Notes: generated by a model not told the origin, from the sequence alone. A stretch of 64,000 bases of DNA from Staphylococcus simulans (GCF_002994445.1 NZ_MRZJ01000003.1:1-64000); one strand, 5' to 3'; shown: positions 1 through 10,870, counted from the first letter of the stretch. Numbers and translations: made by a program.

Positions 1-1365
1 CCATCAGGTAAAATCATCGAGTTGCCGATCACATCTTCATTCCGTGAAGGTTTAACAGTGTTAGAGTACTTCATCTCTACTCACGGTGCGCGTAAAGGTC
101 TTGCCGATACAGCACTTAAAACTGCCGATTCAGGTTACCTTACTCGTCGTCTGGTTGACGTGGCACAAGATGTTATTGTTCGTGAAGAAGATTGCGGAAC
201 TGACCGCGGCTTGCTTGTATCTGACATTAAAGAAGGTACAGAAATGATCGAACCATTCATCGAGCGTATTGAAGGCCGTTACTCTAAAGAAACGGTACGT
301 CATCCAGAAACAGATGAAGTGTTAGTAGAACCAGATCAATTAATCACACCAGAAATCGCAAAACGCATTACAGATGCTGGTATTGAGCAAATGTATATCC
401 GTTCAGCATTTACATGTAACACACGTCATGGTGTATGTGAAAAATGTTACGGTAAAAACCTTGCGACTGGTGAAAAAGTTGAAGTTGGTGAAGCGGTTGG
501 TACAATCGCAGCACAATCTATCGGTGAACCAGGTACACAGCTTACAATGCGTACCTTCCATACAGGCGGGGTAGCCGGAAGCGATATCACACAAGGTCTT
601 CCACGTATCCAAGAGATCTTCGAAGCACGTAACCCTAAAGGTCAAGCAGTTATCACTGACATTGAAGGTACTGTTGAAGACATCAAACTTGCGAAAGACC
701 GTCAACAAGAAATCGTGATTAAAGGTGCAAATGAAACAAGATCTTATCTTGCTTCAGGTACTTCACGTCTTAAAGTTGAAAAAGGCCAACACGTTGAACG
801 CGGTGAAGTTTTAACTGAAGGTTCTATCGAACCTAAGCACTACTTATCAGTAGCAGGTTTAAATGCGACTGAAAGTTACTTGCTTAAAGAAGTTCAAAAA
901 GTTTACCGTATGCAAGGTGTAGAAATCGACGATAAACACGTTGAGGTTATGGTACGTCAAATGTTACGTAAAGTACGTATCATCGAAGCTGGCGATACTA
1001 AATTATTACCAGGTTCATTAGTAGACATCCATAACTTCACAGATGCAAACAGAGAAGCATTCAAAGAACGCAAACGTCCGGCAACTGCTAAACCAGTATT
1101 GCTTGGTATTACTAAAGCGTCTCTTGAAACAGAAAGCTTCTTATCAGCCGCATCATTCCAAGAAACAACACGTGTCCTTACTGATGCAGCTATCAAAGGT
1201 AAACGTGATGACTTGCTTGGACTTAAAGAGAACGTTATTATCGGTAAATTGATTCCTGCAGGTACAGGTATGAGACGTTACAGCGATGCTAAATACGAAA
1301 AACATATCGATCCTCAAGTTAAAGAGGCAGTAGAAGTACTTGCGGAAGATACACCGCAACAATAA
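1..1365 (+). CDS. rpoC: RNA polymerase beta' subunit, C-terminal part
   Basis: This is the 3' end of the gene for the beta' subunit, which forms the catalytic cleft of RNA polymerase with beta. The frame is open from base 1, so the true start lies upstream; 454 codons are visible. A zinc-ribbon segment with Cys residues ([12 protein letters not shown], about 410-450) leads into the trigger-loop region [18 protein letters not shown], the most conserved part of the beta' C-terminal half. The gene ends just before a strong terminator. It heads the str region, followed by the L7Ae-like gene and rpsL as in other staphylococci. Identification is certain; only the 5' truncation by the window edge is unusual. 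Confidence 0.98.
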   Translation, partial: PSGKIIELPITSSFREGLTVLEYFISTHGARKGLADTALKTADSGYLTRRLVDVAQDVIVREEDCGTDRGLLVSDIKEGTEMIEPFIERIEGRYSKETVRHPETDEVLVEPDQLITPEIAKRITDAGIEQMYIRSAFTCNTRHGVCEKCYGKNLATGEKVEVGEAVGTIAAQSIGEPGTQLTMRTFHTGGVAGSDITQGLPRIQEIFEARNPKGQAVITDIEGTVEDIKLAKDRQQEIVIKGANETRSYLASGTSRLKVEKGQHVERGEVLTEGSIEPKHYLSVAGLNATESYLLKEVQKVYRMQGVEIDDKHVEVMVRQMLRKVRIIEAGDTKLLPGSLVDIHNFTDANREAFKERKRPATAKPVLLGITKASLETESFLSAASFQETTRVLTDAAIKGKRDDLLGLKENVIIGKLIPAGTGMRRYSDAKYEKHIDPQVKEAVEVLAEDTPQQ

Positions 1366-1381
1366 TAAATGTTAATTTTGA

Positions 1382-1425
1382 AGCCAATACTGCTTTCGCA
1401 AGAAAGCGGGTATTGGCTTTCTTTT
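1382..1425 (+). terminator. Terminator after rpoC
   Basis: The outer arms AGCCAATAC (1382-1390) and GTATTGGCT (1410-1418) enclose an inner GCTTTC-GCAA-GAAAGC stem with a GCAA tetraloop. A T-rich tail follows. It separates rpoBC from the downstream promoter. Confidence 0.9.
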
Positions 1426-1530
1426 ATTGGATAATTTGAAATAAAAGTTGTAAGAAATCAGTGAAGATGTTTGAAATTCTTTCTGAATTTGTTATGATTA
1501 AAAAAGTCGACAGTATATTGAAAAATAATG

Positions 1531-1559
1531 TTGACGCAATCTATGGAAAGTGTTACTAT
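1531..1559 (+). promoter_or_regulatory. Sigma-A promoter for the str operon
   Basis: TTGACG at 1531-1536 and TACTAT at 1554-1559 are separated by exactly 17 bases. This sits between the rpoC terminator and the L7Ae-like gene, so it probably starts the rplGB-rpsL-rpsG-fusA transcript. Confidence 0.7.
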
Positions 1560-1598
1560 TATAAAGGTTGATGCAAGCAAAACTTTGGAGGATAGTCA

Positions 1599-1853
1599 AT
1601 GTCTAATGAAAAAGTTGCACGCTTTAACAAACACCATAGTGTTGTTGGTTTGAAAGAGACGCTCAAAGCGCTCAAAAAGAACCGAGTTACATCATTGATT
1701 ATTGCTCAAGACGTTGAAGTTTATTTGCTGTCAGACGTGTTAAGTAAGATCAATCATAGCGATATATCTGTTTCATTTTTCGAAAGCAAGAAAGCTTTAG
1801 GAGAATTTGCAGGTATCAACGTAGATGCAGCAATTGTTGCTCTATTGAAATGA
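1599..1853 (+). CDS. rplGB: L7Ae-like RNA-binding ribosomal protein (YbxF type)
   Basis: This 84-residue protein matches the short bacterial L7Ae/YbxF family, which binds kink-turn RNA and associates with ribosomes. The core pattern is visible: an N-terminal basic helix, then [24 protein letters not shown], and a C-terminal segment ending in the hydrophobic AAIVALLK. The length is typical. A good ribosome binding site (GGAGG, about 1588) precedes the ATG. It lies between rpoC and rpsL, where Bacillus and Staphylococcus carry this gene, and has its own promoter upstream. The exact role in the cell is modest and not fully settled for the family. Confidence 0.92.
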   Translation: MSNEKVARFNKHHSVVGLKETLKALKKNRVTSLIIAQDVEVYLLSDVLSKINHSDISVSFFESKKALGEFAGINVDAAIVALLK

Positions 1854-1858
1854 GAATT

Positions 1859-1878
1859 AGTAAGTAATTATGCTTACT
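1859..1878 (+). other. Small hairpin between the L7Ae-like gene and rpsL
   Basis: AGTAAG and CTTACT form a perfect 6-bp stem around an 8-base loop, followed by an AT-rich run. It could be a weak terminator or attenuator in the str transcript; the stem is short. Confidence 0.4.
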
Positions 1879-1950
1879 AAATTTTATTTAACCTAAAAAT
1901 GAACCACCTGGATGTGTGGGATTATAAAACAGGAGAGGAGGACATCTTAA

Positions 1951-2364
1951 ATGCCTACTATTAACCAATTAGTACGTAAACCAAGAAAAAGCAAAGCTAA
2001 GAAATCAGATTCACCAGCTTTGAACAAAGGTTTTAACAGTATGAGAAAACAATTTACTGACTTGAACTCACCACAAAAACGTGGCGTTTGTACTCGTGTT
2101 GGTACAATGACACCTAAAAAACCTAACTCAGCGTTACGTAAATATGCGCGTGTTCGTTTATCAAACAACATCGAAGTAAACGCATATATCCCTGGTATCG
2201 GCCATAACTTGCAAGAACACAGTGTTGTACTTGTACGTGGAGGTCGTGTAAAAGACTTACCTGGTGTGCGTTACCATATCGTTCGTGGTGCACTTGATAC
2301 TTCAGGTGTAGAAGGTCGTATGCAAAGCCGTTCATTATACGGTACTAAACGTCCTAAAAAATAA
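1951..2364 (+). CDS. rpsL: 30S ribosomal protein S12
   Basis: S12 lies at the decoding centre of the small subunit and is a target of streptomycin resistance mutations. At 137 residues it has the usual Gram-positive length. The two diagnostic lysine motifs are intact ([11 protein letters not shown] and [12 protein letters not shown]), so the sequence predicts streptomycin sensitivity at these positions. The start follows a very strong AGGAGAGGAGG site at about 1932. It is the first gene of the S12-S7-EF-G block, 70 bases ahead of rpsG. Confidence 0.98.
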   Translation: MPTINQLVRKPRKSKAKKSDSPALNKGFNSMRKQFTDLNSPQKRGVCTRVGTMTPKKPNSALRKYARVRLSNNIEVNAYIPGIGHNLQEHSVVLVRGGRVKDLPGVRYHIVRGALDTSGVEGRMQSRSLYGTKRPKK

Positions 2365-2434
2365 GTTTAAGATTACGTAAATTTTCGAGATAGATTATGA
2401 GATTATACTATAATATGAAGGGAGGACTCTGATT

Positions 2435-2905
2435 ATGCCTCGTAAAGGATCAGTACCAAAAAGAGACGTTTTACCAGATCCAATTCACAACTCTAAGTTA
2501 GTGACAAAATTGATTAACAAAATCATGTTAGATGGTAAGCGCGGAACAGCTCAAAGAATTCTTTATTCAGCATTCGACCTTGTACAAGAACGCAGTGGTC
2601 GCGACGCAATGGAAGTATTCGATGAAGCAATCAACAACATCATGCCAGTATTAGAAGTTAAAGCTCGCCGTGTAGGTGGCTCTAACTACCAAGTACCTGT
2701 TGAAGTACGTCCAGAACGTCGTACTACTTTAGGTTTACGTTGGTTAGTGAACTATTCACGTCTTCGTGGTGAAAAAACTATGGAAGAACGTTTAGCTAAC
2801 GAAATCTTAGATGCAGCTAACAACACAGGCGGCGCAGTTAAGAAACGTGAAGATGTACACAAAATGGCTGAAGCGAACAAAGCATTCGCTCACTACCGCT
2901 GGTAA
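2435..2905 (+). CDS. rpsG: 30S ribosomal protein S7
   Basis: S7 nucleates assembly of the head of the small subunit by binding the 3' domain of 16S rRNA. The protein has the standard 156 residues, begins [17 protein letters not shown] and contains the conserved [18 protein letters not shown] segment. The start is set by GGGAGGA shortly upstream. It lies between rpsL and fusA. The 111-base spacer to fusA is not empty; it contains a substantial hairpin described separately. Confidence 0.98.
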   Translation: MPRKGSVPKRDVLPDPIHNSKLVTKLINKIMLDGKRGTAQRILYSAFDLVQERSGRDAMEVFDEAINNIMPVLEVKARRVGGSNYQVPVEVRPERRTTLGLRWLVNYSRLRGEKTMEERLANEILDAANNTGGAVKKREDVHKMAEANKAFAHYRW

Positions 2906-2919
2906 GATTCAAGGTTTAA

Positions 2920-2962
2920 CCCTGAGTATGTTCGCATGGTACTACCATAGGCATGCTTAGGG
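2920..2962 (+). other. Hairpin in the rpsG-fusA spacer
   Basis: CCCTGAGTATGT (2920-2931) pairs with GCATGCTTAGGG (2951-2962) with three G-U pairs, and an inner ATGGTA/TACCAT stem (2936-2948) is perfect. There is no T tract, so this is not a simple terminator. It could be a processing site or a regulatory structure in the str mRNA. Confidence 0.6.
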
Positions 2963-3016
2963 CATCGCCATATACAAAGTATTTACTCAGTAATTACTGG
3001 AAGGAGAAACAATACA

Positions 3017-5098
3017 ATGGCTAGAGACTTTTCTTTGGAAAAAACTCGTAACATTGGTATCATGGCTCACATTGACGCAGGTAAAACAACGACTACTGAA
3101 CGTATCCTGTTTTACACTGGACGTATCCACAAAATTGGTGAAACTCACGATGGTGGGGCACAAATGGACTGGATGGAACAAGAACAAGACCGTGGTATCA
3201 CAATCACATCAGCAGCAACAACTGCACAATGGCATGATCATCGTGTCAACATTATCGATACTCCAGGACACGTAGACTTCACAGTTGAAGTTGAACGTTC
3301 ATTACGTGTACTTGACGGTGCGGTTACAGTACTTGATGCACAATCAGGTGTTGAACCACAAACTGAAACAGTTTGGCGTCAGGCTACTACTTACGGAGTT
3401 CCTCGTATCGTATTCGTAAACAAAATGGACAAATTAGGTGCTAACTTCGAATATGCAGTAAGTACTTTACACGATCGTTTAGACGCTAACGCTCAAGCGA
3501 TTCAATTACCAATTGGTGCCGAAGACGAATTTGAAGCTATCATTGACTTAGTTCAAATGAAATGTTTCCAATACAATGGTGACTTTGGTGAAGAAGTAGT
3601 AGAAATCGAAATTCCAGACGACTACAAAGACAAAGCAGCTGAAGCGCGTGAAACATTAATCGAATCAGTAGCTGAAGTTAACGAAGAGTTAATGGAAAAA
3701 TATTTAGAAGGCGAAGAAATTTCAGTTGATGAATTGAAAAAAGCTATTCGTCAAGCAACTCTAGATATCGAATTCTACCCAGTACTTTGCGGTACTGCTT
3801 TCAAAAACAAAGGTGTTCAATTAATGCTTGACGCAGTAATTGACTACTTACCATCACCATTAGATGTTAAACCAATCGTTGGTCACCGTGCTAGCAACCC
3901 TGATGAAGAAATCATTGCTAGAGCAGATGACGATGCAGAATTCGCTGCATTAGCATTCAAAGTTATGACTGACCCTTACGTTGGTAAATTAACATTCTTC
4001 CGTGTGTACTCAGGTACAATGAACTCTGGTTCATACGTGAAAAACTCTACTAAAGATAAACGTGAACGTGTAGGTCGTTTATTACAAATGCACGCAAACA
4101 CTCGTAAAGAAATCAGCACAGTTTACTCAGGCGATATCGCTGCTGCGGTAGGTCTTAAAGAAACTGGTACTGGTGATACTTTATGCGGTGAGAAAAATGA
4201 CATTATCTTGGAATCAATGGAATTCCCAGAACCTGTTATTCACTTATCAGTAGAACCAAAATCTAAAGCTGACCAAGATAAAATGACTCAAGCTTTAGTT
4301 AAATTACAAGAAGAAGACCCAACATTCCATGCACACACTGATGAAGAAACTGGACAAGTTATCATCGGCGGTATGGGTGAACTTCACTTAGACATTCTTG
4401 TAGACCGTATGAAAAAAGAATTTAACGTTGAAGCTAACGTTGGTGCGCCAATGGTTTCATACCGTGAAACATTCAAAACACCAGCTAAAGTTCAAGGTAA
4501 ATTCTCTCGTCAATCTGGTGGTCGTGGTCAATATGGTGATGTTCATATTGAATTCACTCCAAACGAAGTTGGCGCAGGTTTCGAATTCGAAAACGCTATC
4601 GTTGGTGGTGTAGTTCCACGTGAATATATTCCATCAGTTGAAGCTGGTCTTAAAGATGCTATGGAAAACGGTGTATTAGCTGGTTATCCATTAATCGACG
4701 TAAAAGCTAAACTTTACGATGGTTCTTACCATGATGTCGATTCATCTGAAATGGCCTTCAAAATCGCTGCTTCATTAGCACTTAAAGAAGCTGCTAAAGT
4801 TGCAGATCCAGTAATCTTAGAACCAATGATGAAAGTTGAAATCTTAATGCCTGAAGAATACATGGGCGACATCATGGGTGACGTAACAGCTCGCCGTGGA
4901 CGCGTAGATGGTATGGAACCACGTGGTAATGCTCAAATGGTTCGTGCATACGTACCGCTTTCAGAAATGTTCGGTTACGCAACTTCATTACGTTCTAACA
5001 CTCAAGGTCGCGGTACTTACACTATGTACTTCGATCACTATGAGGAAGTTCCAAAATCAATTTCTGAAGAAATCATCAAGAAAAATAAAGGTGAATAA
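3017..5098 (+). CDS. fusA: Elongation factor G
   Basis: EF-G is the GTPase that drives translocation of tRNA and mRNA through the ribosome and is the target of fusidic acid. The protein has 693 residues, the normal length. The P-loop AHIDAGKT (residues 17-24), the DTPGH motif (about 81-85) and NKMD (about 135-138) are all present. Domains II to V follow without interruption. The start ATG follows GGAAGGAG at about 2999. It is the third gene of the str block and precedes tuf by 184 bases. I saw no truncation or frameshift. Confidence 0.99.
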   Translation: MARDFSLEKTRNIGIMAHIDAGKTTTTERILFYTGRIHKIGETHDGGAQMDWMEQEQDRGITITSAATTAQWHDHRVNIIDTPGHVDFTVEVERSLRVLDGAVTVLDAQSGVEPQTETVWRQATTYGVPRIVFVNKMDKLGANFEYAVSTLHDRLDANAQAIQLPIGAEDEFEAIIDLVQMKCFQYNGDFGEEVVEIEIPDDYKDKAAEARETLIESVAEVNEELMEKYLEGEEISVDELKKAIRQATLDIEFYPVLCGTAFKNKGVQLMLDAVIDYLPSPLDVKPIVGHRASNPDEEIIARADDDAEFAALAFKVMTDPYVGKLTFFRVYSGTMNSGSYVKNSTKDKRERVGRLLQMHANTRKEISTVYSGDIAAAVGLKETGTGDTLCGEKNDIILESMEFPEPVIHLSVEPKSKADQDKMTQALVKLQEEDPTFHAHTDEETGQVIIGGMGELHLDILVDRMKKEFNVEANVGAPMVSYRETFKTPAKVQGKFSRQSGGRGQYGDVHIEFTPNEVGAGFEFENAIVGGVVPREYIPSVEAGLKDAMENGVLAGYPLIDVKAKLYDGSYHDVDSSEMAFKIAASLALKEAAKVADPVILEPMMKVEILMPEEYMGDIMGDVTARRGRVDGMEPRGNAQMVRAYVPLSEMFGYATSLRSNTQGRGTYTMYFDHYEEVPKSISEEIIKKNKGE

Positions 5099-5149
5099 TT
5101 GATTCATCTTTAGTTCTGAGCCAAGTTTCTGCTTGGCAGGGTTCCTTAA

Positions 5150-5178
5150 TTGATTTTTTGAACCAAATGCTTTATAAA
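5150..5178 (+). promoter_or_regulatory. Probable tuf promoter
   Basis: TTGATT (5150-5155) and TATAAA (5173-5178) are separated by 17 bases in the fusA-tuf spacer. A separate tuf promoter would explain the long structured leader that follows. Confidence 0.55.
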
Positions 5179-5208
5179 GGAATTAGCCCTTTACAACTTA
5201 ACAATCAG

Positions 5209-5239
5209 CTCTCATGGTGGTGAGAAACTATCATGAGAG
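5209..5239 (+). other. Hairpin in the tuf leader
   Basis: CTCTCATG (5209-5216) and CATGAGAG (5232-5239) are perfect inverted copies, about 30 bases before the tuf ribosome binding site. It is a plausible mRNA-stability or regulatory element in the leader. Confidence 0.5.
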
Positions 5240-5282
5240 ATAATTTAAATAACTTTTTAACAAGAAGAGGAGAGATTTCATA

Positions 5283-6470
5283 ATGGCTAAAGAAAAATTC
5301 GATCGCTCAAAAGAACATGCCAATATTGGTACTATCGGTCACGTTGACCATGGTAAAACAACTTTAACAGCTGCTATCGCAACTGTATTAGCAAAAAATG
5401 GTGACACTGTAGCACAATCATACGACATGATTGACAACGCTCCAGAAGAAAAAGAACGTGGTATTACAATCAATACTTCACACATCGAGTATCAAACTGA
5501 CAAACGTCACTATGCTCACGTTGACTGCCCAGGACACGCTGACTATGTTAAAAACATGATCACTGGTGCTGCTCAAATGGACGGCGGTATCTTAGTAGTA
5601 TCTGCTGCAGATGGTCCAATGCCACAAACTCGTGAACACATTCTTTTATCACGTAACGTTGGTGTACCAGCTTTAGTTGTATTCTTAAACAAAGCTGACA
5701 TGGTTGATGACGAAGAATTATTAGAATTAGTTGAAATGGAAGTTCGTGACTTATTATCTGAATACGACTTCCCTGGTGACGATGTACCAGTTATCGTTGG
5801 TTCTGCATTAAAAGCTTTAGAAGGCGACCCAGAATACGAACAAAAAATCTTAGACTTAATGCAAGCTGTAGATGACTACATTCCAACTCCAGAACGTGAC
5901 TCTGATAAACCATTCATGATGCCAGTTGAGGACGTATTCTCAATCACTGGTCGTGGTACTGTAGCTACAGGCCGTGTTGAACGTGGTCAAATCAAAGTCG
6001 GTGAAGAAGTTGAAATCATCGGTATCACAGAAGAAAGCAAAAAAACAACAGTTACAGGTGTAGAAATGTTCCGTAAATTATTAGACTACGCTGAAGCTGG
6101 TGACAACATTGGTGCTTTATTACGTGGTGTTGCACGTGAAGACGTACAACGTGGACAAGTATTAGCAGCTCCTGGCTCTATTACTCCACACACTAAATTC
6201 AAAGCTGATGTTTATGTTTTATCTAAAGATGAAGGTGGACGTCACACTCCTTTCTTCACTAACTACCGCCCACAATTCTACTTCCGTACTACTGACGTAA
6301 CAGGCGTTGTTAACTTACCAGAAGGTACTGAAATGGTAATGCCTGGGGATAACGTAGAAATGACTGTTGAATTAATCGCTCCAATCGCGATTGAAGACGG
6401 TACTCGTTTCTCTATCCGTGAAGGTGGACGTACTGTAGGATCAGGCGTTGTTACTGAAATCCAAGCATAA
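5283..6470 (+). CDS. tuf: Elongation factor Tu
   Basis: EF-Tu carries aminoacyl-tRNA to the ribosome as a GTP complex. It has 395 residues with the P-loop GHVDHGKT at 19-26, the switch motif DCPGHADY, and the base-recognition motif NKAD. The three domains are complete and end in the expected VVTEIQA. The start ATG follows AAGAGGAGAG. This is the last gene of the str block and is followed by two hairpins. It is a highly expressed gene. Confidence 0.99.
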   Translation: MAKEKFDRSKEHANIGTIGHVDHGKTTLTAAIATVLAKNGDTVAQSYDMIDNAPEEKERGITINTSHIEYQTDKRHYAHVDCPGHADYVKNMITGAAQMDGGILVVSAADGPMPQTREHILLSRNVGVPALVVFLNKADMVDDEELLELVEMEVRDLLSEYDFPGDDVPVIVGSALKALEGDPEYEQKILDLMQAVDDYIPTPERDSDKPFMMPVEDVFSITGRGTVATGRVERGQIKVGEEVEIIGITEESKKTTVTGVEMFRKLLDYAEAGDNIGALLRGVAREDVQRGQVLAAPGSITPHTKFKADVYVLSKDEGGRHTPFFTNYRPQFYFRTTDVTGVVNLPEGTEMVMPGDNVEMTVELIAPIAIEDGTRFSIREGGRTVGSGVVTEIQA

Positions 6471-6500
6471 TTTCGACTAGCTTAGTTGAATTTATAATAA

Positions 6501-6531
6501 AGGGTCTCTCTTATGAGGGACTCTTTTTTTT
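6501..6531 (+). terminator. Terminator after tuf
   Basis: AGGGTCTCTC (6501-6510) pairs with GAGGGACTCT (6515-6524), with two G-U pairs and a TTAT loop, followed by a run of T. Confidence 0.88.
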
Positions 6532-6536
6532 ACATA

Positions 6537-6581
6537 ACAAAGCAGCAATGCGGCCTTTTACGGTGTGCATTGCTGCTTTGT
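6537..6581. terminator. 15-bp inverted repeat between convergent genes
   Basis: ACAAAGCAGCAATGC (6537-6551) and GCATTGCTGCTTTGT (6567-6581) are perfect inverted copies between tuf and the convergent amidohydrolase gene. It probably ends one or both transcripts, although neither side has a long T tract. A short TA repeat follows at 6586-6599. Confidence 0.6.
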
Positions 6582-6620
6582 GTTTATATATATATATATT
6601 ATTAATCCAGTTTGCTTTGA

Positions 6621-7802
6621 TTATAGCCTCTCAGGAGATAACACAGTCTCAAGTTCAAGTATTTTCAAGAATTCTGCTGCCGCATATTTAAGTGCAGCTT
6701 CATCAATATCGAAATAAGGACTATGGTGCGGGTAGTCAGTACCTTTTTGAGCGTTGCCGCAGCCTGTTAAGAAGAATGCGCCTGGTCTGACACGTTGATA
6801 GGCAGAGAAGTCTTCTCCGACCATCATCATTTCTGCTTCTGTAAATCTTAAATTAGAGTCATGTGCTGCTTGTTTTACTGTTTCATACGCTTGTTCATTA
6901 TTATGAACAGGGACATAACCGCGTTCGTAATCTAGTGTATATTCGATATCGTTTGCGACTGCTAAACCTTGCAAGAGTTTATCGAGTTTATTCATAATGT
7001 GGGTCTGCAGTTCTGAATCGAACGTTCTTACGGTACCGCGGCAGATAGCTGAGTCAGGGATAACACTATCTGATGCACCTGCTTGAATCATACCGAATGT
7101 CACCACAGCTTGTTTAATCGGGTCTACAGTACGAGAAACAATCTTTTGCGCACTTAAGATAAATTCAGCTAAGATGACAATCGGATCAATTGTTTCGTGC
7201 GGTTTTGCGCCATGTCCGCCTTTACCTTGAATACTGACAGTAAATTCATCAGGTGATGCCATCATAGCACCAGGGCGTGAATAGATGATGCCTGTGGGAT
7301 AGCCGCTCCATAAGTGGTTGCCGTAAACACGATCTACACCGTCTAAAGCACCATCATCAATCATTTGCTGGGCACCGCCCGGGACAATTTCTTCGCCGTA
7401 TTGGAAGATTAAAACGACGTTGCCTTTTAAATAGGCTAAGTTTTCATTAATAATTTGTGCCACACCTAGTAAGATAGCAGTATGTCCATCATGTCCGCAT
7501 GCGTGCATGCAGCCTTCGTTTTTAGAACGGTAGGGCTTATCGTTTAATTCAGTGATAGGCAATGCATCAAAGTCAGCACGCAGCGCAACAGTCGGCCCTT
7601 CTTCTTGTCCTTTAAACGTTGCGACAATCCCGTTTTTACCGACAGGACGGCGGATATCGCAAGCAAGCTGTTCGAGCTGATTGACGATATAATCATGTGT
7701 GTTGTGTTCTTCGAAAGAGAGTTCTGGATATTGATGCAGATGTCTTCTGATTTGAATCATAGACTTCTCTTTCTCTTGTGCAAGTTGATACCAATTAATC
7801 AT
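6621..7802 (-). CDS. M20 family amidohydrolase (N-acyl amino acid hydrolase type)
   Basis: The protein belongs to peptidase family M20, the zinc enzymes that hydrolyse N-acyl amino acids, hippurate or related amides in the cytoplasm. The metal-binding signature HACGHDGHTA and the catalytic EE pair (YGEEIVPGG) are visible, and a dimerisation domain (GGHGAKPHETIDP) interrupts the catalytic domain as usual. I chose the ATG at 7802 because AGAGGTG sits 6-7 bases before it; a GTG at 7811 is in frame but overlaps that site. It is convergent to tuf. A second member of the family lies at 44558-45736. The substrate cannot be told from sequence. Confidence 0.88.
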   Translation of the reverse strand: MINWYQLAQEKEKSMIQIRRHLHQYPELSFEEHNTHDYIVNQLEQLACDIRRPVGKNGIVATFKGQEEGPTVALRADFDALPITELNDKPYRSKNEGCMHACGHDGHTAILLGVAQIINENLAYLKGNVVLIFQYGEEIVPGGAQQMIDDGALDGVDRVYGNHLWSGYPTGIIYSRPGAMMASPDEFTVSIQGKGGHGAKPHETIDPIVILAEFILSAQKIVSRTVDPIKQAVVTFGMIQAGASDSVIPDSAICRGTVRTFDSELQTHIMNKLDKLLQGLAVANDIEYTLDYERGYVPVHNNEQAYETVKQAAHDSNLRFTEAEMMMVGEDFSAYQRVRPGAFFLTGCGNAQKGTDYPHHSPYFDIDEAALKYAAAEFLKILELETVLSPERL

Positions 7803-8009
7803 GGTATTCACCTCTTCTGTAATTAGTATAGATGTACTTATTATAGCACGGACCCTTTGATTTAAACCCGAAAGGAGAAAGACGATATTTTCAAACTTTG
7901 AAAATGCTAAAAAATGCGAATTTAAAGTTATTTAAAAGTACTCAGCTTTTCTAAAAGAATAAAATGCGTTATGATATATGTAATCAAATACAAGGGGGAT
8001 TTACTACCA

Positions 8010-9197
8010 ATGGTTCAATCATTACACAATTTTTTAAGTGAAAATATCCAGCATTTAAAAGATAACGGACTTTACAACGAAATTGACACAATTGAGGGTG
8101 CAAACGGACCGGAAATTACAATTAACGGTAAAAACTATATCAACTTATCTTCAAACAACTACTTAGGATTAGCAACAAACGAAGATCTTAAAGAAGTAGC
8201 AAAAAAAGCAATTGATAAATACGGTGTAGGTGCAGGTGCTGTTCGTTCAATCAATGGTACTTTAGATGTGCATGATGAATTAGAAAAAACATTAGCAGAG
8301 TTCAAAGGTACTGAAGCAGCAATCGCATACCAATCTGGTTTCAACTGTAACATGGCTGCGATTTCAGCAGTTATGAACAAAAACGATGCAATCCTTTCTG
8401 ATGAATTAAACCATGCCTCTATCATTGACGGCTGCCGTTTATCAAAAGCTAAAATCATTCGTGTGAACCACTCAGATATGGATGATTTACGCCAAAAAGC
8501 AAAAGAAGCGGTTGAATCAGGTCAATACAATAAAGTTATGTACATTACTGATGGTGTCTTCAGTATGGACGGCGACGTTGCGAAATTACCTGAAATCGTT
8601 GAAATTGCGGAAGAGTACGGTTTAATCACTTACGTTGATGACGCACATGGTTCAGGTGTGATGGGCAAAGGTGCCGGTACAGTTAAACATTTCGGCTTGC
8701 AAGATAAAATCGATTTCCAAATCGGTACACTTTCTAAAGCAATCGGTGTTGTTGGCGGTTATGTAGCTGGATCTCAAGAATTAATCGACTGGTTAAAAGT
8801 ACAATCTCGTCCATTCTTATTCTCAACTTCATTAACTCCAGAATCTTCAGCAGCAATTATCGCAGCAGTACGCAAATTAATGGATTCTACAGAGTTGCAT
8901 GACAAACTTTGGGAAAATGGCGACTACCTTAAAGAAGGCTTGAAAAAATTAGGCTATGATATCGGAAACTCAGATACTCCGATTACACCAGTAATCATTG
9001 GTGATGAAAAGAAAACACAAGAATTCAGTTCACGCTTAAAAGATGAAGGCGTTTATGTAAAATCAATTGTCTTCCCAACTGTTCCAAGAGGTACAGGCCG
9101 TGTACGCAATATGCCTACAGCTGCACACACTAAAGAAATGTTAGATGATGCTTTAGCAGCGTATGAAAAAGTAGGTAAAGAATTAGGTATTATTTAA
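8010..9197 (+). CDS. kbl: Glycine C-acetyltransferase (2-amino-3-ketobutyrate CoA ligase)
   Basis: Kbl is a PLP enzyme that cleaves 2-amino-3-ketobutyrate with CoA to glycine and acetyl-CoA, the second step of threonine catabolism. The fold-type I features are present: [10 protein letters not shown], the [11 protein letters not shown] aspartate motif, and the PLP lysine in [12 protein letters not shown]. The start at 8010 gives 395 residues, the family length, and follows AAGGGGG at 7992-7998; an upstream in-frame ATG at 7971 has no such site. The partner dehydrogenase-like gene is at 11083, separated by two unrelated-looking genes. Confidence 0.93.
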   Translation: MVQSLHNFLSENIQHLKDNGLYNEIDTIEGANGPEITINGKNYINLSSNNYLGLATNEDLKEVAKKAIDKYGVGAGAVRSINGTLDVHDELEKTLAEFKGTEAAIAYQSGFNCNMAAISAVMNKNDAILSDELNHASIIDGCRLSKAKIIRVNHSDMDDLRQKAKEAVESGQYNKVMYITDGVFSMDGDVAKLPEIVEIAEEYGLITYVDDAHGSGVMGKGAGTVKHFGLQDKIDFQIGTLSKAIGVVGGYVAGSQELIDWLKVQSRPFLFSTSLTPESSAAIIAAVRKLMDSTELHDKLWENGDYLKEGLKKLGYDIGNSDTPITPVIIGDEKKTQEFSSRLKDEGVYVKSIVFPTVPRGTGRVRNMPTAAHTKEMLDDALAAYEKVGKELGII

Positions 9198-9214
9198 TAA
9201 CAAGTATGAAAAGA

Positions 9215-9252
9215 AGCGGAAAAGTTCAAGGATGAGCTTTTCCGCTTTATTT
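9215..9252 (+). terminator. Terminator after kbl
   Basis: AGCGGAAAAG (9215-9224) and CTTTTCCGCT (9237-9246) form a perfect stem followed by a T-rich tail. Confidence 0.88.
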
Positions 9253-9297
9253 TTTGTATTTTATGAGTTTTATGTGTTCTGGTTTGTTCATAAAATA

Positions 9298-10296
9298 TTA
9301 AGCATCAGGTGCTGCTTCTGTTAAATCAGTAAAGTTCAACTCAGGTTTGACGACATACGATTTTTCTTCGCCAGACGACAACAAGTCTTCGGTAAGTTTG
9401 ATTTTATAAATATTGTTGCTGCTGTAGTCTTTGAAATAATAAGTTAAATGATGTGTATCTGCTATGGCTTGGTATTGCGTGTAATAAATTGTGCCTTCGT
9501 CTAAGACAATACCGCGCGGAATACTGACAGTATCCAACAGTTTGAAAAGGTTGTTCAAACGTTTGCGATCATCTTTTGTATCTTCGATAAATTGTCTGAA
9601 GTGTGCCATCTTCACAAAACGAGATGGTGAAGTATAACCGCCTGGCAATGTTTCAGTGCCTGCTTCTACACCTAAGGGACGTATAGTTTCAATCCCAAGC
9701 AAAGAAGGTGAAGGTGCTTCGACATTGAAGTTGGTATATTGTCTTAAGTTTTGGTAGTGCCATTCGAGATTTGGGTTATTCGTTAAGACACGGACAGGAT
9801 TTTCTTTAATGATGAGCTGCCCATCTGCAGGAATCACTACAACACTTTGTCCTGTTTGATCTGTGACCATAAAGTGAAGCGGCGGTACACTATCTAAAGC
9901 GGGATTGACTTGTTTTAACAAGCGTACACTATCCACTTGTTCTTTGAGTTCTTTAATAGAATCATTCATGCCTAATGCCCACATAATAAATTCTTCCGGT
10001 TCTAAATTAATGTTGTCGCTAGAAGTGGATGTGGCATAAGATGCTTCTTCTTGATAATAAAGCACTGAAATAGCCAAGCCTTGTTCATTTACGCCATCCG
10101 CAAAAACAACACCATTCACAGTCATTGCAGTACCGACAAAGCCGTAATCTAATGTAAAGTCTCGGCCATTCATTGTTGTCCAATCATGATGTCTTGGAAT
10201 GACTTTAGGAAATGAGTTTAACGCAAAAGAAAAATCCATAGTGCGTGCTAAATAATTGCTGTCGTGTTGCGATGTATAAGTTAAGCTTGTACACAT
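9298..10296 (-). CDS. Choloylglycine hydrolase / penicillin V acylase family protein
   Basis: This is an N-terminal nucleophile hydrolase of the linear-amide family (bile salt hydrolase, penicillin V acylase). The protein starts MCTSLTY, so removal of Met would expose Cys2 as the nucleophile, and the acidic partner DFSF follows at Asp21. An asparagine motif (TNNPNLEWH) and SRFVKM near the end fit the active site. It has 332 residues, the normal size, and no signal peptide. AAGGAGG precedes the ATG. Natural substrates could be bile salts, N-acyl homoserine lactones or other N-acyl amides; sequence cannot decide. It is divergent from the GNAT gene at 10409. Confidence 0.85.
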   Translation of the reverse strand: MCTSLTYTSQHDSNYLARTMDFSFALNSFPKVIPRHHDWTTMNGRDFTLDYGFVGTAMTVNGVVFADGVNEQGLAISVLYYQEEASYATSTSSDNINLEPEEFIMWALGMNDSIKELKEQVDSVRLLKQVNPALDSVPPLHFMVTDQTGQSVVVIPADGQLIIKENPVRVLTNNPNLEWHYQNLRQYTNFNVEAPSPSLLGIETIRPLGVEAGTETLPGGYTSPSRFVKMAHFRQFIEDTKDDRKRLNNLFKLLDTVSIPRGIVLDEGTIYYTQYQAIADTHHLTYYFKDYSSNNIYKIKLTEDLLSSGEEKSYVVKPELNFTDLTEAAPDA

Positions 10297-10408
10297 AATG
10301 AGCGCCTCCTTAGTTTGAGCAATATTTACGTGAAATTGTTAGAATAAGCATAACATGAAGGAAGAACGATTATCGAATTAAAGGAAGAAGCGAAAGAGGG
10401 GAAGAGAT

Positions 10409-10870
10409 ATGAAAATATCAACATGCGAAGATGCAGCGTTATTAGCACGCCTGAATAAAAATGTACACACTTTGCATCATCAAGCCTATCCAGATATCTT
10501 CAAACCCTATCATTATTTAGATACATTAGATTTATTTCAAAAGCTGATTGAGCGTCCAGAACATTATTTGCTAGTCGCAACAGAGAAAGAAGAAGCAGTA
10601 GGTTACGTGTGGTGTCAGGTGCTTACTTTGGATGAAACACCTTTTCGATATGCGCAAAAGACTTTATATGTACATCAAATCGGTATAGAACCTGATTATC
10701 AAAATAACGGGTATGGACATGCGCTTATAGATTATATTGAAAAGATTGCGGTTCAAGAAGCATGCGATACAGTAGAATTGGATTACTGGGTACAAAATGA
10801 TCATGCGGCTTTATTTTATGAAAAAGAAGGCTATGAAACTTTACGGCACTGTTGTCGCAAAAACCTTTAA
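10409..10870 (+). CDS. GNAT family N-acetyltransferase
   Basis: The 153-residue protein shows the GNAT acetyl-CoA signature: a beta4 strand VHQIGIEPDYQNNGYGHALIDYI with the pyrophosphate-binding loop QNNGYG, and a C-terminal FYEKEGYE motif. These enzymes transfer acetyl groups to amines on small molecules or proteins. The start follows AGAGGGGAAGAG. It is transcribed away from the amide hydrolase and ends 212 bases before the threonine-dehydrogenase-like gene. The substrate is unknown. Confidence 0.82.
   Translation: MKISTCEDAALLARLNKNVHTLHHQAYPDIFKPYHYLDTLDLFQKLIERPEHYLLVATEKEEAVGYVWCQVLTLDETPFRYAQKTLYVHQIGIEPDYQNNGYGHALIDYIEKIAVQEACDTVELDYWVQNDHAALFYEKEGYETLRHCCRKNL

Noticed and set aside
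6586-6600. TA repeat after tuf as a functional element
   Set aside because: Short, simple AT run between convergent genes; nothing suggests a role.
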